Assembly: GCA_963700475.1 (NCBI GenBank)
Contig: CAVOXR010000015.1
Location: forward strand, 1-64,000
Direction: 5' to 3'
From: Prado023 sp963700475
GTDB lineage: Bacteria > Actinomycetota > Actinomycetes > S36-B12 > CAIYMF01
Length of the DNA stretch: 64,000 nucleotides
Shown: in pieces, positions 48,669 to 58,660 of the stretch
Layout: the number at the start of each line of letters is the position of its first letter
Position numbering within the stretch: position 1 is the first letter of the stretch
Notes under the pieces: generated by a model
The model's database searches: none
Told to the model about the DNA's origin: nothing
What the model saw: the letters and a program-made list of their open reading frames with translations, nothing else
Made by a program: the position numbers and the translations under genes

Positions 48669-51155
48669 ATGAGCACCAGCCCGTCGGAGACCGCCGAGAC
48701 CCGCGAGGGGTACGACCCCACCGCCCTGCAGGACAAGTGGCTGGAGGTGTGGGACCGCCTTGCGCCGTTCCGCTCCGGCCGGCCCGATGACGACCGGCCG
48801 CGCAAGTACGTGCTGGACATGTTCCCCTACCCGTCGGGCGACCTGCACATGGGTCACGCCGAGGCCTACGCCCTCGGTGACGTCCTGGCGCGCTACTGGG
48901 TCCAGCAGGGCTACAACGTGATGCACCCGATCGGCTGGGACGCCTTCGGGTTGCCGGCGGAGAACGCCGCCATCAAGAACAGCGCGGACCCGAGGGCCTG
49001 GACGTACGAGAACATCGCCACCCAGAAGGAGTCGATGCGCCGGTACGGCTGCTCCTTCGACTGGGACCGCGTACTCAACACCTGCGACCCCGAGTTCTAC
49101 CGGTGGAACCAGTGGTTCTTCCTCAAGATGTTCGAGCGCGGCCTTGCCTACCGCAAGGACAGCGCGGTCAACTGGTGCCCGAAGGACCAGACGGTGCTGG
49201 CCAACGAGCAGGTGGTCGGCGGGCTGTGCGAGCGCTGCGACACCCCGGTGACCAAGAAGAAGCTCACTCAGTGGTACTTGAAGATCACCGACTACGCCGA
49301 CCGGCTGCTCGACGACATGAGCCTGCTGGAGGGGCAGTGGCCGGACAAGGTCCTGCACATGCAGCGCAACTGGATCGGGCGCTCCACGGGCGCGGAGGTG
49401 CAGTTCGCGATCGAGGGGCGCGACGAGCCGGTGACCGTCTACACGACCCGGCCGGACACCCTGTTCGGCGCGACCTTCTTCGTCGTCGCCGCGGACTCCG
49501 ACCTGGCTGCGGAGCTGGCTGCCGGCACCGAGGCGGAGGCGGAGTTCGCCGAGTACCTGGTGGCCACGAAGCGCGAGACCGACATCGACCGGATGGCCAG
49601 CGACCGTCCCAAGACCGGGGTGTTCCTGGACCGGTTCGCCATCAACCCGGTCAACGACGAGCGGCTGCCGATCTACGCCGCTGACTACGTGCTGGCCGAC
49701 TACGGCACCGGGGCGATCATGGCCGTCCCGGCGCACGACCAGCGCGACCTGGACTTCGCACGCACGTTCAACCTGCCGGTGCGGGTCGTCGTGGCCTCCG
49801 AGACGGACCCGCTGGAGACCGGCGTGGCCACGGCCGACGATGGCGCGCACGTGAACTCCGGCCCTCTGGACGGCCTGGACAAGGACGCCGCGATCGCCCG
49901 CATGATCGAGTGGCTCGACGCGGAGGGCCGCGGGAAGGCCGCAGTCAACTACCGCCTGCGTGACTGGCTGATCAGCCGGCAGCGCTTCTGGGGGACCCCG
50001 ATCCCGATCATCCACTGCCCCGCCTGCGGAGAGGTCCCGGTCCCCGAGGACCAGCTGCCCGTCGAGCTGCCCGACGCCGAGGGGCTGGACCTCAAGCCCA
50101 AGGGTGCCTCGCCGCTCGGTGCGCTGGACGCGTGGTCCGTCGTGGACTGCCCGCGCTGTGGCGGCCCGGCCCGGCGCGACCCCGACACCATGGACACGTT
50201 CGTCGACTCCTCGTGGTACTTCCTGCGCTACCTCGACCCGGCGAAGTCCGACGGCCCGTTCGACCCGGCCCAGGCCAACGACTGGCTGCCGATCGACCAG
50301 TACGTCGGCGGCGTGACGCATGCGATCCTGCACCTGCTCTACGCCCGCTTCTTCACCAAGGTCATCCACGACATGGGGATGCTCGACGCGGTCGAGCCGT
50401 TCACCCGGCTGCTCAACCAGGGCATGGTCCAGATGGACGGCTCCGCGATGAGCAAGTCCCGGGGCAATCTCGTGCGCCTGTCCGACGAGCTGGCCGTCCA
50501 CGGGGTGGACGCTGTCCGGCTGACGATGGTCTTCGCCGGCCCGCCGGAGGACGACATCGACTGGGCCGACGTCTCGCCGGGTGGGTCCAAGAAGTTCCTG
50601 GCCCGCGCGTGGCGGCTGTCCGGCGACGTCACCAGCGCCCCGGGCACCGACCCGTCCGGCGGGGATCTTGCGCTGCGCCGGATCACCCACCGGTCGGTGC
50701 ACGACGCTGCGCTGGCCGTCGAGACCTACCGGTTCAACGTGGCCGTCGCCAAGACGATGGAGCTGGTCAATGCCGCCCGCAAGGCCATCGACTCCGGCGT
50801 GGGCCCGGGCGACCCGGCAGTCCGCGAGGCGGCCGAGGCGGTGGCGATAATGCTGTCGTTGGTCGCCCCCTACACAGCCGAGGAGATGTGGGCGCGCCTT
50901 GGTCACGAGCCGTGCGTGGCGCTCGCGGGCTGGCCGGCAGTGGACCCTGAGCTCCTGGTCCAGGAGTCGGTGACGTGCGTGGTGCAGATCGCCGGCAAGG
51001 TGCGCGAGCGCCTCGAGGTGTCTCCGGACATCAGCGAGGCGGACCTGCGCGCCCTGGCCCTGGCGACGCCCGCGGTGGTGGCCGCGGTCGGCGATCGGGA
51101 GCCCCGCGCGGTGATCGTGCGCGCCCCGAAGCTGGTCAACGTCGTTCCCGGGTGA
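48669..51155 (+). CDS. leuS: Leucyl-tRNA synthetase
   Basis: 828 residues from ATG 48669. Class I motifs are PYPSGDLHMGHAEAYALGD and, in the KMSKS place, SAMSKSRGN (Ala for the first Lys, as in other bacterial leucyl enzymes of this type). The CP1 editing domain has VTVYTTRPDTLFGATFF and the zinc/insert region CPACGEVPVPEDQL. It charges tRNA-Leu. It ends 22 bases before the degV gene, so they may be co-transcribed. Confidence 0.95.
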   Translation: MSTSPSETAETREGYDPTALQDKWLEVWDRLAPFRSGRPDDDRPRKYVLDMFPYPSGDLHMGHAEAYALGDVLARYWVQQGYNVMHPIGWDAFGLPAENAAIKNSADPRAWTYENIATQKESMRRYGCSFDWDRVLNTCDPEFYRWNQWFFLKMFERGLAYRKDSAVNWCPKDQTVLANEQVVGGLCERCDTPVTKKKLTQWYLKITDYADRLLDDMSLLEGQWPDKVLHMQRNWIGRSTGAEVQFAIEGRDEPVTVYTTRPDTLFGATFFVVAADSDLAAELAAGTEAEAEFAEYLVATKRETDIDRMASDRPKTGVFLDRFAINPVNDERLPIYAADYVLADYGTGAIMAVPAHDQRDLDFARTFNLPVRVVVASETDPLETGVATADDGAHVNSGPLDGLDKDAAIARMIEWLDAEGRGKAAVNYRLRDWLISRQRFWGTPIPIIHCPACGEVPVPEDQLPVELPDAEGLDLKPKGASPLGALDAWSVVDCPRCGGPARRDPDTMDTFVDSSWYFLRYLDPAKSDGPFDPAQANDWLPIDQYVGGVTHAILHLLYARFFTKVIHDMGMLDAVEPFTRLLNQGMVQMDGSAMSKSRGNLVRLSDELAVHGVDAVRLTMVFAGPPEDDIDWADVSPGGSKKFLARAWRLSGDVTSAPGTDPSGGDLALRRITHRSVHDAALAVETYRFNVAVAKTMELVNAARKAIDSGVGPGDPAVREAAEAVAIMLSLVAPYTAEEMWARLGHEPCVALAGWPAVDPELLVQESVTCVVQIAGKVRERLEVSPDISEADLRALALATPAVVAAVGDREPRAVIVRAPKLVNVVPG

Positions 51156-51177
51156 TCAGCGCGTAGCCTGATCGCCC

Positions 51178-52011
51178 ATGAAGGTGGCGATCGTTTCCGA
51201 CTCGACCGGGTACCTCACCGAGGAGCTCACGCCCCCGGGGCTGACCATCGTCCCGGTGGCCGTCATCCTCGAGGGGAAGTCCTACGACGAGGGCACCGAG
51301 ATCAGCGTCGCCGAGGTGGCTGACGCCCTGCGGCGCAAGGCCGCAGTATCGACGTCCAGACCAGCCCCGGCCCGGTTCGCCGAGGAGTATGCCCGCCTGG
51401 CCGAGCAGGGCTACGACCAGATCGTGAGCGTGCACCTGTCCGGCGACATGTCCGGCACCTACGACGCGGCGCGGATCGCCGCTCGCGAGGCGAGCGTCCC
51501 AGTGACGGTCGTGGACTCGCGCACCGTCGGCACGGCCCTGGGATTCGCCGCGCGCTCGGCCGCGCAGGTGGTGGCAGCCGGGGGCAACGCGAAGGAGGCG
51601 GCTGCCGCAGCGGAGCGACGAGCAGCAGCGTCGCGAACCTGGATCGTGGTCGACAGCCTCGACCAGCTGCGTCGCGGCGGCCGGATCGGAGCCGCCCAGG
51701 CCCTTCTCGGCAACGCCCTGATGGTCAAGCCGATCCTGCAGATCGCAGACGGGACCATCTCGCCGCTGGAGAAGCAGCGCACGATGGGCCGGGCGATCGC
51801 GCGGATGGCCGAGATCGCCTGCGAGTACGCCGGGTCGGGATCGGCCGACGTCGTGGTCCAGCACTGCGCGGCGCCCGAGCGTGCCGAGGATCTCGCCGGA
51901 GCCCTGCGCGACGCGCTACCAGGTGCGGACATCCACGTGGTGGAGGTCGGTGCCGTGATCAGCGCCCACGTGGGCCTGGGGACCATCTCCGTGGCGGTGT
52001 GCCCCCGATGA
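51178..52011 (+). CDS. DegV family fatty acid-binding protein
   Basis: 277 residues. The start VAIVSDSTGYLTEEL and VSVHLSGDMSGTYDAARIAA define DegV (EDD fold), and VDSLDQLRRGGRIGAAQALL is the second lobe. In Firmicutes the family (FakB) presents fatty acids to a kinase for phospholipid synthesis. The neighbouring plsY, overlapping by ATGA, supports a lipid role here, though no FakA kinase is in the window. Confidence 0.88.
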   Translation: MKVAIVSDSTGYLTEELTPPGLTIVPVAVILEGKSYDEGTEISVAEVADALRRKAAVSTSRPAPARFAEEYARLAEQGYDQIVSVHLSGDMSGTYDAARIAAREASVPVTVVDSRTVGTALGFAARSAAQVVAAGGNAKEAAAAAERRAAASRTWIVVDSLDQLRRGGRIGAAQALLGNALMVKPILQIADGTISPLEKQRTMGRAIARMAEIACEYAGSGSADVVVQHCAAPERAEDLAGALRDALPGADIHVVEVGAVISAHVGLGTISVAVCPR

Positions 52012-52646
52012 GCGAGGTCACCTGGCCCGACATGGGCAACGTGAACTGGGGTGCCGTCGTGGTGGCCGGCGCCGCCAGCTACGCCCTGGGATCCCTGAGC
52101 CCTGCCGCGGCGGCCGCCCGGTTGCGGGGGGTGGACCTGCGCGGCAGCGGCTCGGGCAACCCCGGGGCCACCAACGCCGCGCGGGCGATGGGTGTGCAGG
52201 TGGGTGTTCTGGTCGGGGCGCTGGACGTGGCCAAGGGATTCGCCCCGGTGATGTTCTTCAACCAGTACGGCGAGCCCTGCGGCGAGGTCGCCGGCATCGC
52301 CGCGGTGCTCGGGCACGTCACCTCGCCCCTGCTCAAGGGCAGGGGGGGCAAGGGAGTCGCCACCTCGCTGGGGGCGATCCTCGCGATCGAGCCCCTCTGG
52401 GCGGTCCCGGTGCTCGTCAGCTTCGGTGCCACGGTGGGCCTGACCCGTCAGGTGGGCATCGGCTCGGTGGTGGGGTCCGTGGCCCTGCTGCCCACGTCGT
52501 TCGCGATCTGGAGGGGCTGGGCCGGGGTCGGCTTCGCGGCGGGGATGTCCGGGCTGGTGGTGTACCGCCACCGCAGGAACATCCGTTCGTTCGTGGCCAC
52601 GCTGCGCGACTCCGGGTCGGTGACACCGGAGGCTGCTCCCGCCTGA
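52008..52646 (+). CDS. plsY: Glycerol-3-phosphate acyltransferase PlsY
   Basis: 212 residues. Conserved motifs are GSGNPGATNAARAMG (glycerol phosphate loop) and GRGGKGVATSLGAIL. Five hydrophobic segments. The ATG overlaps the DegV stop. It transfers an acyl group to glycerol-3-phosphate at the membrane. In Actinobacteria this short form sits beside degV or near comEA. Confidence 0.88.
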   Translation: MSEVTWPDMGNVNWGAVVVAGAASYALGSLSPAAAAARLRGVDLRGSGSGNPGATNAARAMGVQVGVLVGALDVAKGFAPVMFFNQYGEPCGEVAGIAAVLGHVTSPLLKGRGGKGVATSLGAILAIEPLWAVPVLVSFGATVGLTRQVGIGSVVGSVALLPTSFAIWRGWAGVGFAAGMSGLVVYRHRRNIRSFVATLRDSGSVTPEAAPA

Positions 52647-52736
52647 GGGTGGTGGCGTCCCAGCTGGGTCGCGGCCGTCCACAGATGCTGTCCGAACGGG
52701 TTCCGGATCGGCCACCTCGGCCCTAGCGTCGCGGGC

Positions 52737-53666
52737 GTGAGTCGCACCCAGGACCTCGTCCTTGCCCGCCTTCGGCTCATCGCCATGCGCTGGCAGGGCG
52801 GGCTGGTTTCCTCCTCCGAGGCACGCGGCAGGTCGATCGGTGCCCGCGGGTTGATCAACCCGGACTCCGACGAACGGGGTCTGCACGAGGGCGGCGACGC
52901 AGGTGCGCCCGTCGTGGAGGGAGGTGATGCCGACGGCGAGGATGGCGAGGGCTCGTCCAGCCCCGTTCCCTGGGACGCGTCGGGTCGTGGGCGGCGGGAG
53001 TCGGGGCAGACTGATGCAGCCCCGCCGGATACGCGCGACACCGATGCTCCGGCGTGGCCGATGCCCGGCTTGTGGGTCCGGCTCGTCGCGCTCCTCGTGG
53101 TGTTCGTCGCGATCGGGGGTGTCGCTGTCATGCTGACGTCCTGGCCGCGGGAGCAGCAGCCCGAGTCCGTCGCCGTGCCCCGTGCAGCGGCGTCCGGTGA
53201 TCCCTTCGCCGACGCCTTCCAGGCGGCGTCACCGACGGCCTCGCCACCAGTGACGATCCATGTGGTGGGTGACGTCCGCCAGCCGGGGGTCGTGCAACTG
53301 CCAGCCGGCTCGCGGGTGGTGGACGCCGTGAAGGCGGCCGGTGGGCTGCGCCGAGGTGGGGAGTTGGGCGCGACCAACCTCGCCCGTGTCCTCGCCGACG
53401 GCGAGCGGATCGACGTCGGCGGGCCGGACGCCGCAGGGTCCGGGGACTCAGGTGGCTCGATCGGCGGATCTGCAGGACCACTCGACCTCAACACGGCCAC
53501 GGCCGAGCAGCTCGACGCACTGCCAGGGGTCGGCCCCGTCACCGCGGCCAAGATCCTGGCCTGGCGGTCGACGCACAACCGGTTCAGCGTCGTCGACGAG
53601 CTCGCGGAGGTTCCGGGGATCGGTCCGAAGACCCTTGCCGACCTGCGTCCCCTTGTCCGGGTCTGA
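52737..53666 (+). CDS. comEA: Competence protein ComEA, DNA-binding receptor
   Basis: 309 residues from GTG 52737. A cytoplasmic N terminus of about 105 residues precedes one membrane helix (LWVRLVALLVVFVAIGGVAV). Outside are an SLBB domain (IHVVGDVRQPGVVQLPAGSR) and a double helix-hairpin-helix (LDLNTATAEQLDALPGVGPV, ELAEVPGIGPKTLADL), which binds DNA without sequence specificity. With ComEC it forms the uptake path across the membrane. comEC starts seven bases downstream. Confidence 0.92.
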   Translation: MSRTQDLVLARLRLIAMRWQGGLVSSSEARGRSIGARGLINPDSDERGLHEGGDAGAPVVEGGDADGEDGEGSSSPVPWDASGRGRRESGQTDAAPPDTRDTDAPAWPMPGLWVRLVALLVVFVAIGGVAVMLTSWPREQQPESVAVPRAAASGDPFADAFQAASPTASPPVTIHVVGDVRQPGVVQLPAGSRVVDAVKAAGGLRRGGELGATNLARVLADGERIDVGGPDAAGSGDSGGSIGGSAGPLDLNTATAEQLDALPGVGPVTAAKILAWRSTHNRFSVVDELAEVPGIGPKTLADLRPLVRV

Positions 53667-53673
53667 TCGACCT

Positions 53674-56148
53674 GTGGTGGCCGACCACGGTACGGATCCA
53701 CTCGGAGAGCGCGAAACGGCAGCCTCCGAGGGCCCAGACCTGAGGCTCGCTCCCTTCGTCGGGGCAGTCTGGCTCGGGGAGGCGACGGTCCTGCTCGCCA
53801 ATCCGGCGCGGCCCGCTCTCTGGGCTTCGGGCGCCGTGGTGGTGATCGGTGTCGCACTGTTCGGCGCGGCCCTACGCGCGAGGCGGACGGCTGGCCGCCG
53901 CAGGTCGCCGGACGGCGGGGCGCCGCTCCGCCTGACCCAGCCCGGCGCCCGGCCCCACGCGAGGCAGGTGCGCACGATCGTGGTCCTGATCGGCGCCTGC
54001 GGGCTGGGAGTCGGAGTCGCCACGGGGGCTGCCCAGGTCGCGCGGCTGCATCCACCGCTCCTTGCGCACGCTGCCGAGCAGGGGGCCGCCGTGCGGGCTG
54101 AGGCCACCGTCACCGGCGACCCGAGCGTCCACACCCCCGCCAGTGACGGCGGCCGCCCGATGGCGCCGAGCTGGTCGGTTCCTGCGCGTCTGAGCGCCGT
54201 TGTTGTCCGCGGTCGTGCCTACTCGGTGCGGGTTCCTGCCGTTCTCCGTGGCGACGAGGTGCAGCACCTGCACTACGGATCCCGGATCTCGCTGTCGGGT
54301 CGGGCCTCGGAGTCGTTCTCCCCGGAAGCCCAGTCCCTGACCCTGCGGGTGCTGGGTCCGGTGCACGTCCGATCGCCGCCGGGACCGGTCGCGCGGGCCA
54401 CAACGAGGATCCGGAGCGCCTTCCGGGAAGCCTGCGCAGGGTTGCCGGCCGATGCCGGGGCGCTCCTGCTCGGGCTGGCCGTCGGTGACGAGTCCACCCT
54501 CCCGGCGGACCTCGACGCAGCGATGGTCCGGGCCGGGCTGGCCCACCTCACCGCCGTCAGCGGCTCGAACACGTCGCTGGTGGTCGCCATCGCCATGGCC
54601 GCGGTGGCAGGGCTCGGGTTGGGCTGGCGGGTGCGCGTCGTCACGTGCCTGGCTGTGCTGTCGGGGTACGTGATGCTGGTCAGGCCCCAGCCGAGCGTGC
54701 TGCGCGCTGCGGCGATGGGGGTGGTCGCCCTCGTTGCGCTCTCGGCCGGGGGCCGCCGTCGCGGCCCGCCGGCGCTGCTCGCCTCAGCCCTGGTCCTGCT
54801 GCTCGTGCTGCCGCAGTTCGCCCTGTCGCTGGGGTTCGCGCTCTCCTTCGCCGCCACTGCCGGGCTACTGGTGGTCGGGCCGCCGCTTGCTGACCGGCTC
54901 GGCCGGTGGCCGATGACCTCCTGGATGCCCGAGCCGTTGCGCGCAGCCCTGGCAGTCGCCGCAGCCGCCCACCTGGCCACGCTTCCGCTGGCCATCCTGA
55001 TGGGCAACGGGGCGAGCCTCGTGGCCCTGCCCGCGAACGTTCTGGTGACCCCGTTGGTCCCGTTCGCCACCGTCCTCGGGCTCTCGGCTGCCCTGGTGGC
55101 TCCGATCGCGTCCGGCCCCGGTGTCGTGCTGGCCACCCTCGCGTCACCGGCGACGGCGGCGATCGCATGGGTGGCGCGGGTCTCCTCCGACCTGCCCTTC
55201 GGTGTGGTCGAGGGGCCCGCGGGCCCCGGCGGTGCCCTCGGGGCCGCCGCCCTGCTGGCGCTCGTGGCCGTTGCTGCCGCCCGCGGATGGAGACCCTGGC
55301 GGGACCGGCGGATCGTGATGCTGGTCGTCGTAGCGGTCGCGCTCGGGGTGGTGCTCCACCAGCGCCGCGATGGGCGTTGGCCGCCGCCGGACTGGGTGGT
55401 CCTCGCCTGCGATGTCGGCCAGGGTGATGGGCTCCTGATCCGCCAGCCGGGAGCCGACGAGGCGCTGCTGGTCGACGCAGGCCCGGACGGCGACCGGATC
55501 ACCGACTGCCTGCGGGAAGCCGGGATCGAACGACTGGCGGTGCTGATCACGCACTTCCACGCCGACCACATCGACGGCCTCGCCGCGGTCATCGGGCGCT
55601 GGCCGGTGTCAGTGGTCCTGACCACGCCCGTGGCCGAGCCGGCCGACGGGGCCTCGGCCGTGGTCGAGCAGGCCCGCGCCGCCCGTGTGCCTCTGCGCCT
55701 CGTCCGCGCCGGGGATCGAGTCACGGTGGCGGGAGTGGCCCTGGAGATGTGGTGGCCAGCGCGCCGCATGGACGAGTCCCCGGCGAACAACGCGAGCGTC
55801 GTGGCCCTCGCGCAGGTTCCGGCCCCCGGAGGGCCGATCCGTGCCCTGTTGACCGGTGATATCGAGCCCGAGGCCCAGTCGGTCCTGATGGCCCGCCCCC
55901 CGCCCCAGGTCGAGGTCGTCAAGGTTCCCCACCACGGATCCCGCTACCAGGTGCCGCTGTTCGCCCGGTGGGCTGGGGCTCGGATCGCCCTGATCTGCGT
56001 CGGCCAGGACAACGACTACGGGCACCCGAGCCAGTCCACGATCGAGCAGTACCGTGAAGCGGGCACCAGGGTCGGGCGCACGGATGTGCAGGGCGACCTC
56101 GCCGTCCTCCCGGCCGCCGGAGGGCTCGCGCTGATCACACGCCGATGA
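53674..56148 (+). CDS. comEC: DNA uptake channel ComEC/Rec2
   Basis: 824 residues from GTG 53674. An outer OB-like domain (about 80-230) is followed by the Competence membrane domain (LTAVSGSNTSLVVAIAMAAV). A C-terminal metallo-beta-lactamase fold has ITHFHADHIDGLAAV and VPHHGSRYQVPLF. It carries single-stranded DNA through the membrane; the nuclease-like domain may degrade the other strand. All key histidines are present. Confidence 0.92.
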   Translation: MVADHGTDPLGERETAASEGPDLRLAPFVGAVWLGEATVLLANPARPALWASGAVVVIGVALFGAALRARRTAGRRRSPDGGAPLRLTQPGARPHARQVRTIVVLIGACGLGVGVATGAAQVARLHPPLLAHAAEQGAAVRAEATVTGDPSVHTPASDGGRPMAPSWSVPARLSAVVVRGRAYSVRVPAVLRGDEVQHLHYGSRISLSGRASESFSPEAQSLTLRVLGPVHVRSPPGPVARATTRIRSAFREACAGLPADAGALLLGLAVGDESTLPADLDAAMVRAGLAHLTAVSGSNTSLVVAIAMAAVAGLGLGWRVRVVTCLAVLSGYVMLVRPQPSVLRAAAMGVVALVALSAGGRRRGPPALLASALVLLLVLPQFALSLGFALSFAATAGLLVVGPPLADRLGRWPMTSWMPEPLRAALAVAAAAHLATLPLAILMGNGASLVALPANVLVTPLVPFATVLGLSAALVAPIASGPGVVLATLASPATAAIAWVARVSSDLPFGVVEGPAGPGGALGAAALLALVAVAAARGWRPWRDRRIVMLVVVAVALGVVLHQRRDGRWPPPDWVVLACDVGQGDGLLIRQPGADEALLVDAGPDGDRITDCLREAGIERLAVLITHFHADHIDGLAAVIGRWPVSVVLTTPVAEPADGASAVVEQARAARVPLRLVRAGDRVTVAGVALEMWWPARRMDESPANNASVVALAQVPAPGGPIRALLTGDIEPEAQSVLMARPPPQVEVVKVPHHGSRYQVPLFARWAGARIALICVGQDNDYGHPSQSTIEQYREAGTRVGRTDVQGDLAVLPAAGGLALITRR

Positions 56149-56184
56149 GGGGCGCGGGGCGCGGGCCTGTCGCACCGACGTGGG

Positions 56185-57264
56185 ATGCTGACGCTGATGA
56201 ACCCACCTGCGAGTCCCTCCACGACGGCAGCACCACCGGCTGCGCTGACGCTGCTGACCGGTGCCGAGCCGTTCCTGCTCAGCAGGGCGGTCGCGCGCGT
56301 CGTGGCCGCCGCTCGTGCGATCGATCCCGAGGTCGAGCGCCGCGACGTGGACGCCCAGGCGCCCGGGGCAGAGGGCGACCTGCTCACAGCGCTGTCCCCG
56401 TCGTTGTTCGGCGGGGCCGCCGTCGTGGTGGTCTCCGGGCTGGCTGACGCCTCCGAGCAGCTCGTGGGCGCCCTGCGGGCGGGCGTCCTGGACCTCCCTG
56501 CGGACACCTGGGTCGTCGCCCTGCACTCGGGCGAGCGCAACAAGAAGGCGCTGGAGGAGCTGAAGGCTCTGCAGGTGCCCGGCGGGCTCGTCGAGATCCC
56601 GTGCGCCAAGGTCAAGGCCGGGCGACCCACCCGCGAGCTCCTCGAGCAGGAGGCCCGCCGGTCCGGGCGGAGGATCACCTCCGACGGGGTGGACGCGCTG
56701 GTCATGGCCCTCGGGGCTGACATCGCCCTGCTGGTGGGCGCACTCGAGCAGTTGTTCTCGGACAGCGACGAGGATCCGATCGACGCTGCCGAGGTGACCT
56801 CGACGTTCGCCGGTGTGGCCGAGGTCAGCGGTTTCCAGCTGGCCGATGCCGTCTGGGAGGGCCGGGCGCTGCTGGCGCTCCAGCGGCTGCGCTGGGGCCT
56901 GGTCAGCCAGACGATCTCCGGTGCCGGGGCAGTGGGTTCACTGGCCGCGGGCTTGAGGGCAATGGTGAAGGTCGCCGGCGCCCCCCGGGGGATGTCCGAG
57001 GCCGATGTCGCCCGCGTTGCTGGCGTGCCCCCGTTCAAGGTCCGGGTGCTGCGCTCCGCTGCAGCGAGCTGGGAACCCACGCAGCTCGCGGAGGCGGTGA
57101 AGCTCCTTGCTGCCGTGGACGCCCAGATGAAGGGTGGCCTGCGGCCGGGGGAGAGCCTCGAACCAGCCCAGAAGGTCCGGGCGCTCGAAGCCTTCGTGAT
57201 CGACACCGTCGGGCTCCAGGAGCGTCCCGCGACCCGCGCCCGGGGCGGCTCTGGTGCTCGCTAG
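56185..57264 (+). CDS. holA: DNA polymerase III delta subunit
   Basis: 359 residues; ATG 56197 is an equally possible start. LTLLTGAEPFLLSRAVARVV and FGGAAVVVVSGLADASEQLV mark the N-terminal AAA-like domain, and FQLADAVWEGRALLALQRLR is the delta signature in domain III. It opens the sliding clamp in the clamp loader. The position after comEC and before rpsT is conserved. The weak ribosome site suggests coupling to comEC. Confidence 0.92.
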   Translation: MLTLMNPPASPSTTAAPPAALTLLTGAEPFLLSRAVARVVAAARAIDPEVERRDVDAQAPGAEGDLLTALSPSLFGGAAVVVVSGLADASEQLVGALRAGVLDLPADTWVVALHSGERNKKALEELKALQVPGGLVEIPCAKVKAGRPTRELLEQEARRSGRRITSDGVDALVMALGADIALLVGALEQLFSDSDEDPIDAAEVTSTFAGVAEVSGFQLADAVWEGRALLALQRLRWGLVSQTISGAGAVGSLAAGLRAMVKVAGAPRGMSEADVARVAGVPPFKVRVLRSAAASWEPTQLAEAVKLLAAVDAQMKGGLRPGESLEPAQKVRALEAFVIDTVGLQERPATRARGGSGAR

Positions 57265-57415
57265 CATCCAGGATTTGGCCTGCGGTGGGGGTCGTCCGGT
57301 ATCCTGAGTGTCTGCCCGCCGGCTCACGGCGGCCACAGACCATGCAATGAGACCGTGCGAGCACCCCCAGGGGGTCGATCGCGGCCCCCGGACCAGGAAG
57401 ACGAAGGCTCACCAC

Positions 57416-57679
57416 GTGGCGAACATCAAGTCGCAGATCAAGCGGATCAAGACCAACGAGAAGGCGCGCCAGCGCAACAAGGCCGTCACCTCCAGCCTGA
57501 AGACCTCGGTCCGTCGCTTCCGTGAGGCTGCCCAGGCAGGCGATGTCGAGAAGGCCCAGGAGTACGCGCGCACCGCGTCCCGCCAGCTCGACAAGGCGGC
57601 CAGCAAGGGCGTCATCCACAAGAACCAGGCCGCCAACCGCAAGTCGGCCATCCAGAAGCAGGCCGCAAGCCTGTCGTAG
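57416..57679 (+). CDS. rpsT: 30S ribosomal protein S20
   Basis: 87 residues from GTG 57416 (VANIKSQIKRIKTNEKARQR). Helical and Lys/Arg rich; GVIHKNQAANRKSAIQKQA is the conserved C terminus. It binds 16S rRNA. The 151-base spacer from holA has its own probable promoter. Confidence 0.96.
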   Translation: MANIKSQIKRIKTNEKARQRNKAVTSSLKTSVRRFREAAQAGDVEKAQEYARTASRQLDKAASKGVIHKNQAANRKSAIQKQAASLS

Positions 57680-57710
57680 TCCGATCGGGTTCGTCCCGAC
57701 CGGTCCGCCG

Positions 57711-57740
57711 AGCGCCATCCGCACCGCGGGTGGCGCTTTG
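57711..57740 (+). terminator. Terminator after rpsT
   Basis: AGCGCCATCCGC (57711-57722) pairs with GCGGGTGGCGCT (57726-57737), one G-T wobble, three-base loop, followed by TTT. Confidence 0.8.
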
Positions 57741-57862
57741 CCATGTTCGGCCCCGCCCGCCGACGGTGGAGGGGCGCTGCCCGGGACTCGGCGTGCCGAC
57801 CCCGGCTAGTCTGGCCGTCCGAGGCCCCTTGAGTCGGGGGCGGTGTCGCCAGGAGGTTCACG

Positions 57863-58609
57863 ATGGGTCCCACGAGCATGGTTCACGCGGGCGAGGCTGG
57901 GCTGACCAGCGTCGTCGAGGGCATGGCGAAGGTGCGCGAGGCGCTGCCCGACAGCATCCGCGAAGCTGCTGACCGCAAGCTGGGAGCGGATTCGACCCTG
58001 GGCAAGGGCGTCCTGGCGATGGTCGACACGGTCGCCGAGGAGTCGGCGAAGGCCAAGGCCACCAAGGCCGCGCTGGCGGTGGAGGCCGCAGCGGCGTCGA
58101 CTGCCGTGGCGGCGGCCGCCGAGGAGAAGGCCCTGGCCCTGGTTGAGGCCGCGGACTCCGCAGCCAAGGAGTCACGCGGACGTGGGGGCAAGGTCCTGCT
58201 CGGTGGGCTCGCGCTCGGTGCGGCGGCCGCGGGTGCCTACCTCGTGTGGCGGCGTCGCCAGCAGGCTGCCGTCGAGTCCCTGTCGGGGGAGGCGCAGTGG
58301 GCTCCCGCCGGCGGTGGAACCGTCTCGGACCTCAGCGCGAAGATGTCGTCCGCAGCCTCGGAGGTCGCCGAGCAGGTGCCCGACGCCGCCTCTGATGCCG
58401 TCGAGCAGGTCTCTGACACCGCCTCGGATGTCGCCGACCGGGCCTCGGACTCCGCCTCCGATGTCGCGGACCAGGCCTCGGACGCCGCAGCGGACGCCGG
58501 TGATGCGGCGAAGTCCTTCAACGATCAGATCGATGAGGTCGCCGACTCGATGGCGACCGACGTCGTCGACGCGATCGAGACCCCCGAGGGGGGCGTGAAG
58601 GGCATCTGA
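57863..58609 (+). CDS. Uncharacterised membrane protein with helical Ala/Asp/Ser repeats
   Basis: 248 residues from ATG 57863 with AGGAGG seven bases before. An N-terminal helical part rich in Ala and Glu is followed by one membrane helix (GGKVLLGGLALGAAAAGAYL) and a stop of arginines. The tail repeats an 11-residue step (AASDAVEQVSD, TASDVADRASD, SASDVADQASD), as in amphipathic stress-type helices. No family is recognised. It lies between rpsT and lepA with its own ribosome site. Confidence 0.75.
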   Translation: MGPTSMVHAGEAGLTSVVEGMAKVREALPDSIREAADRKLGADSTLGKGVLAMVDTVAEESAKAKATKAALAVEAAAASTAVAAAAEEKALALVEAADSAAKESRGRGGKVLLGGLALGAAAAGAYLVWRRRQQAAVESLSGEAQWAPAGGGTVSDLSAKMSSAASEVAEQVPDAASDAVEQVSDTASDVADRASDSASDVADQASDAAADAGDAAKSFNDQIDEVADSMATDVVDAIETPEGGVKGI

Positions 58610-58660
58610 CCGGGAGTCGGTGTCCGCGCGGGGCTCGCGCGGTATGGGACCATTGACCTC

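Noticed and set aside
50448..50462. Defective LeuS because the KMSKS site reads AMSKS
   Set aside because: The first Lys is not strictly kept in leucyl enzymes and the rest of the protein is intact and of normal length.
48654..50906. 750-residue open frame opposite leuS
   Set aside because: LeuS is complete with all signatures; the antisense frame has no start signal and atypical composition.
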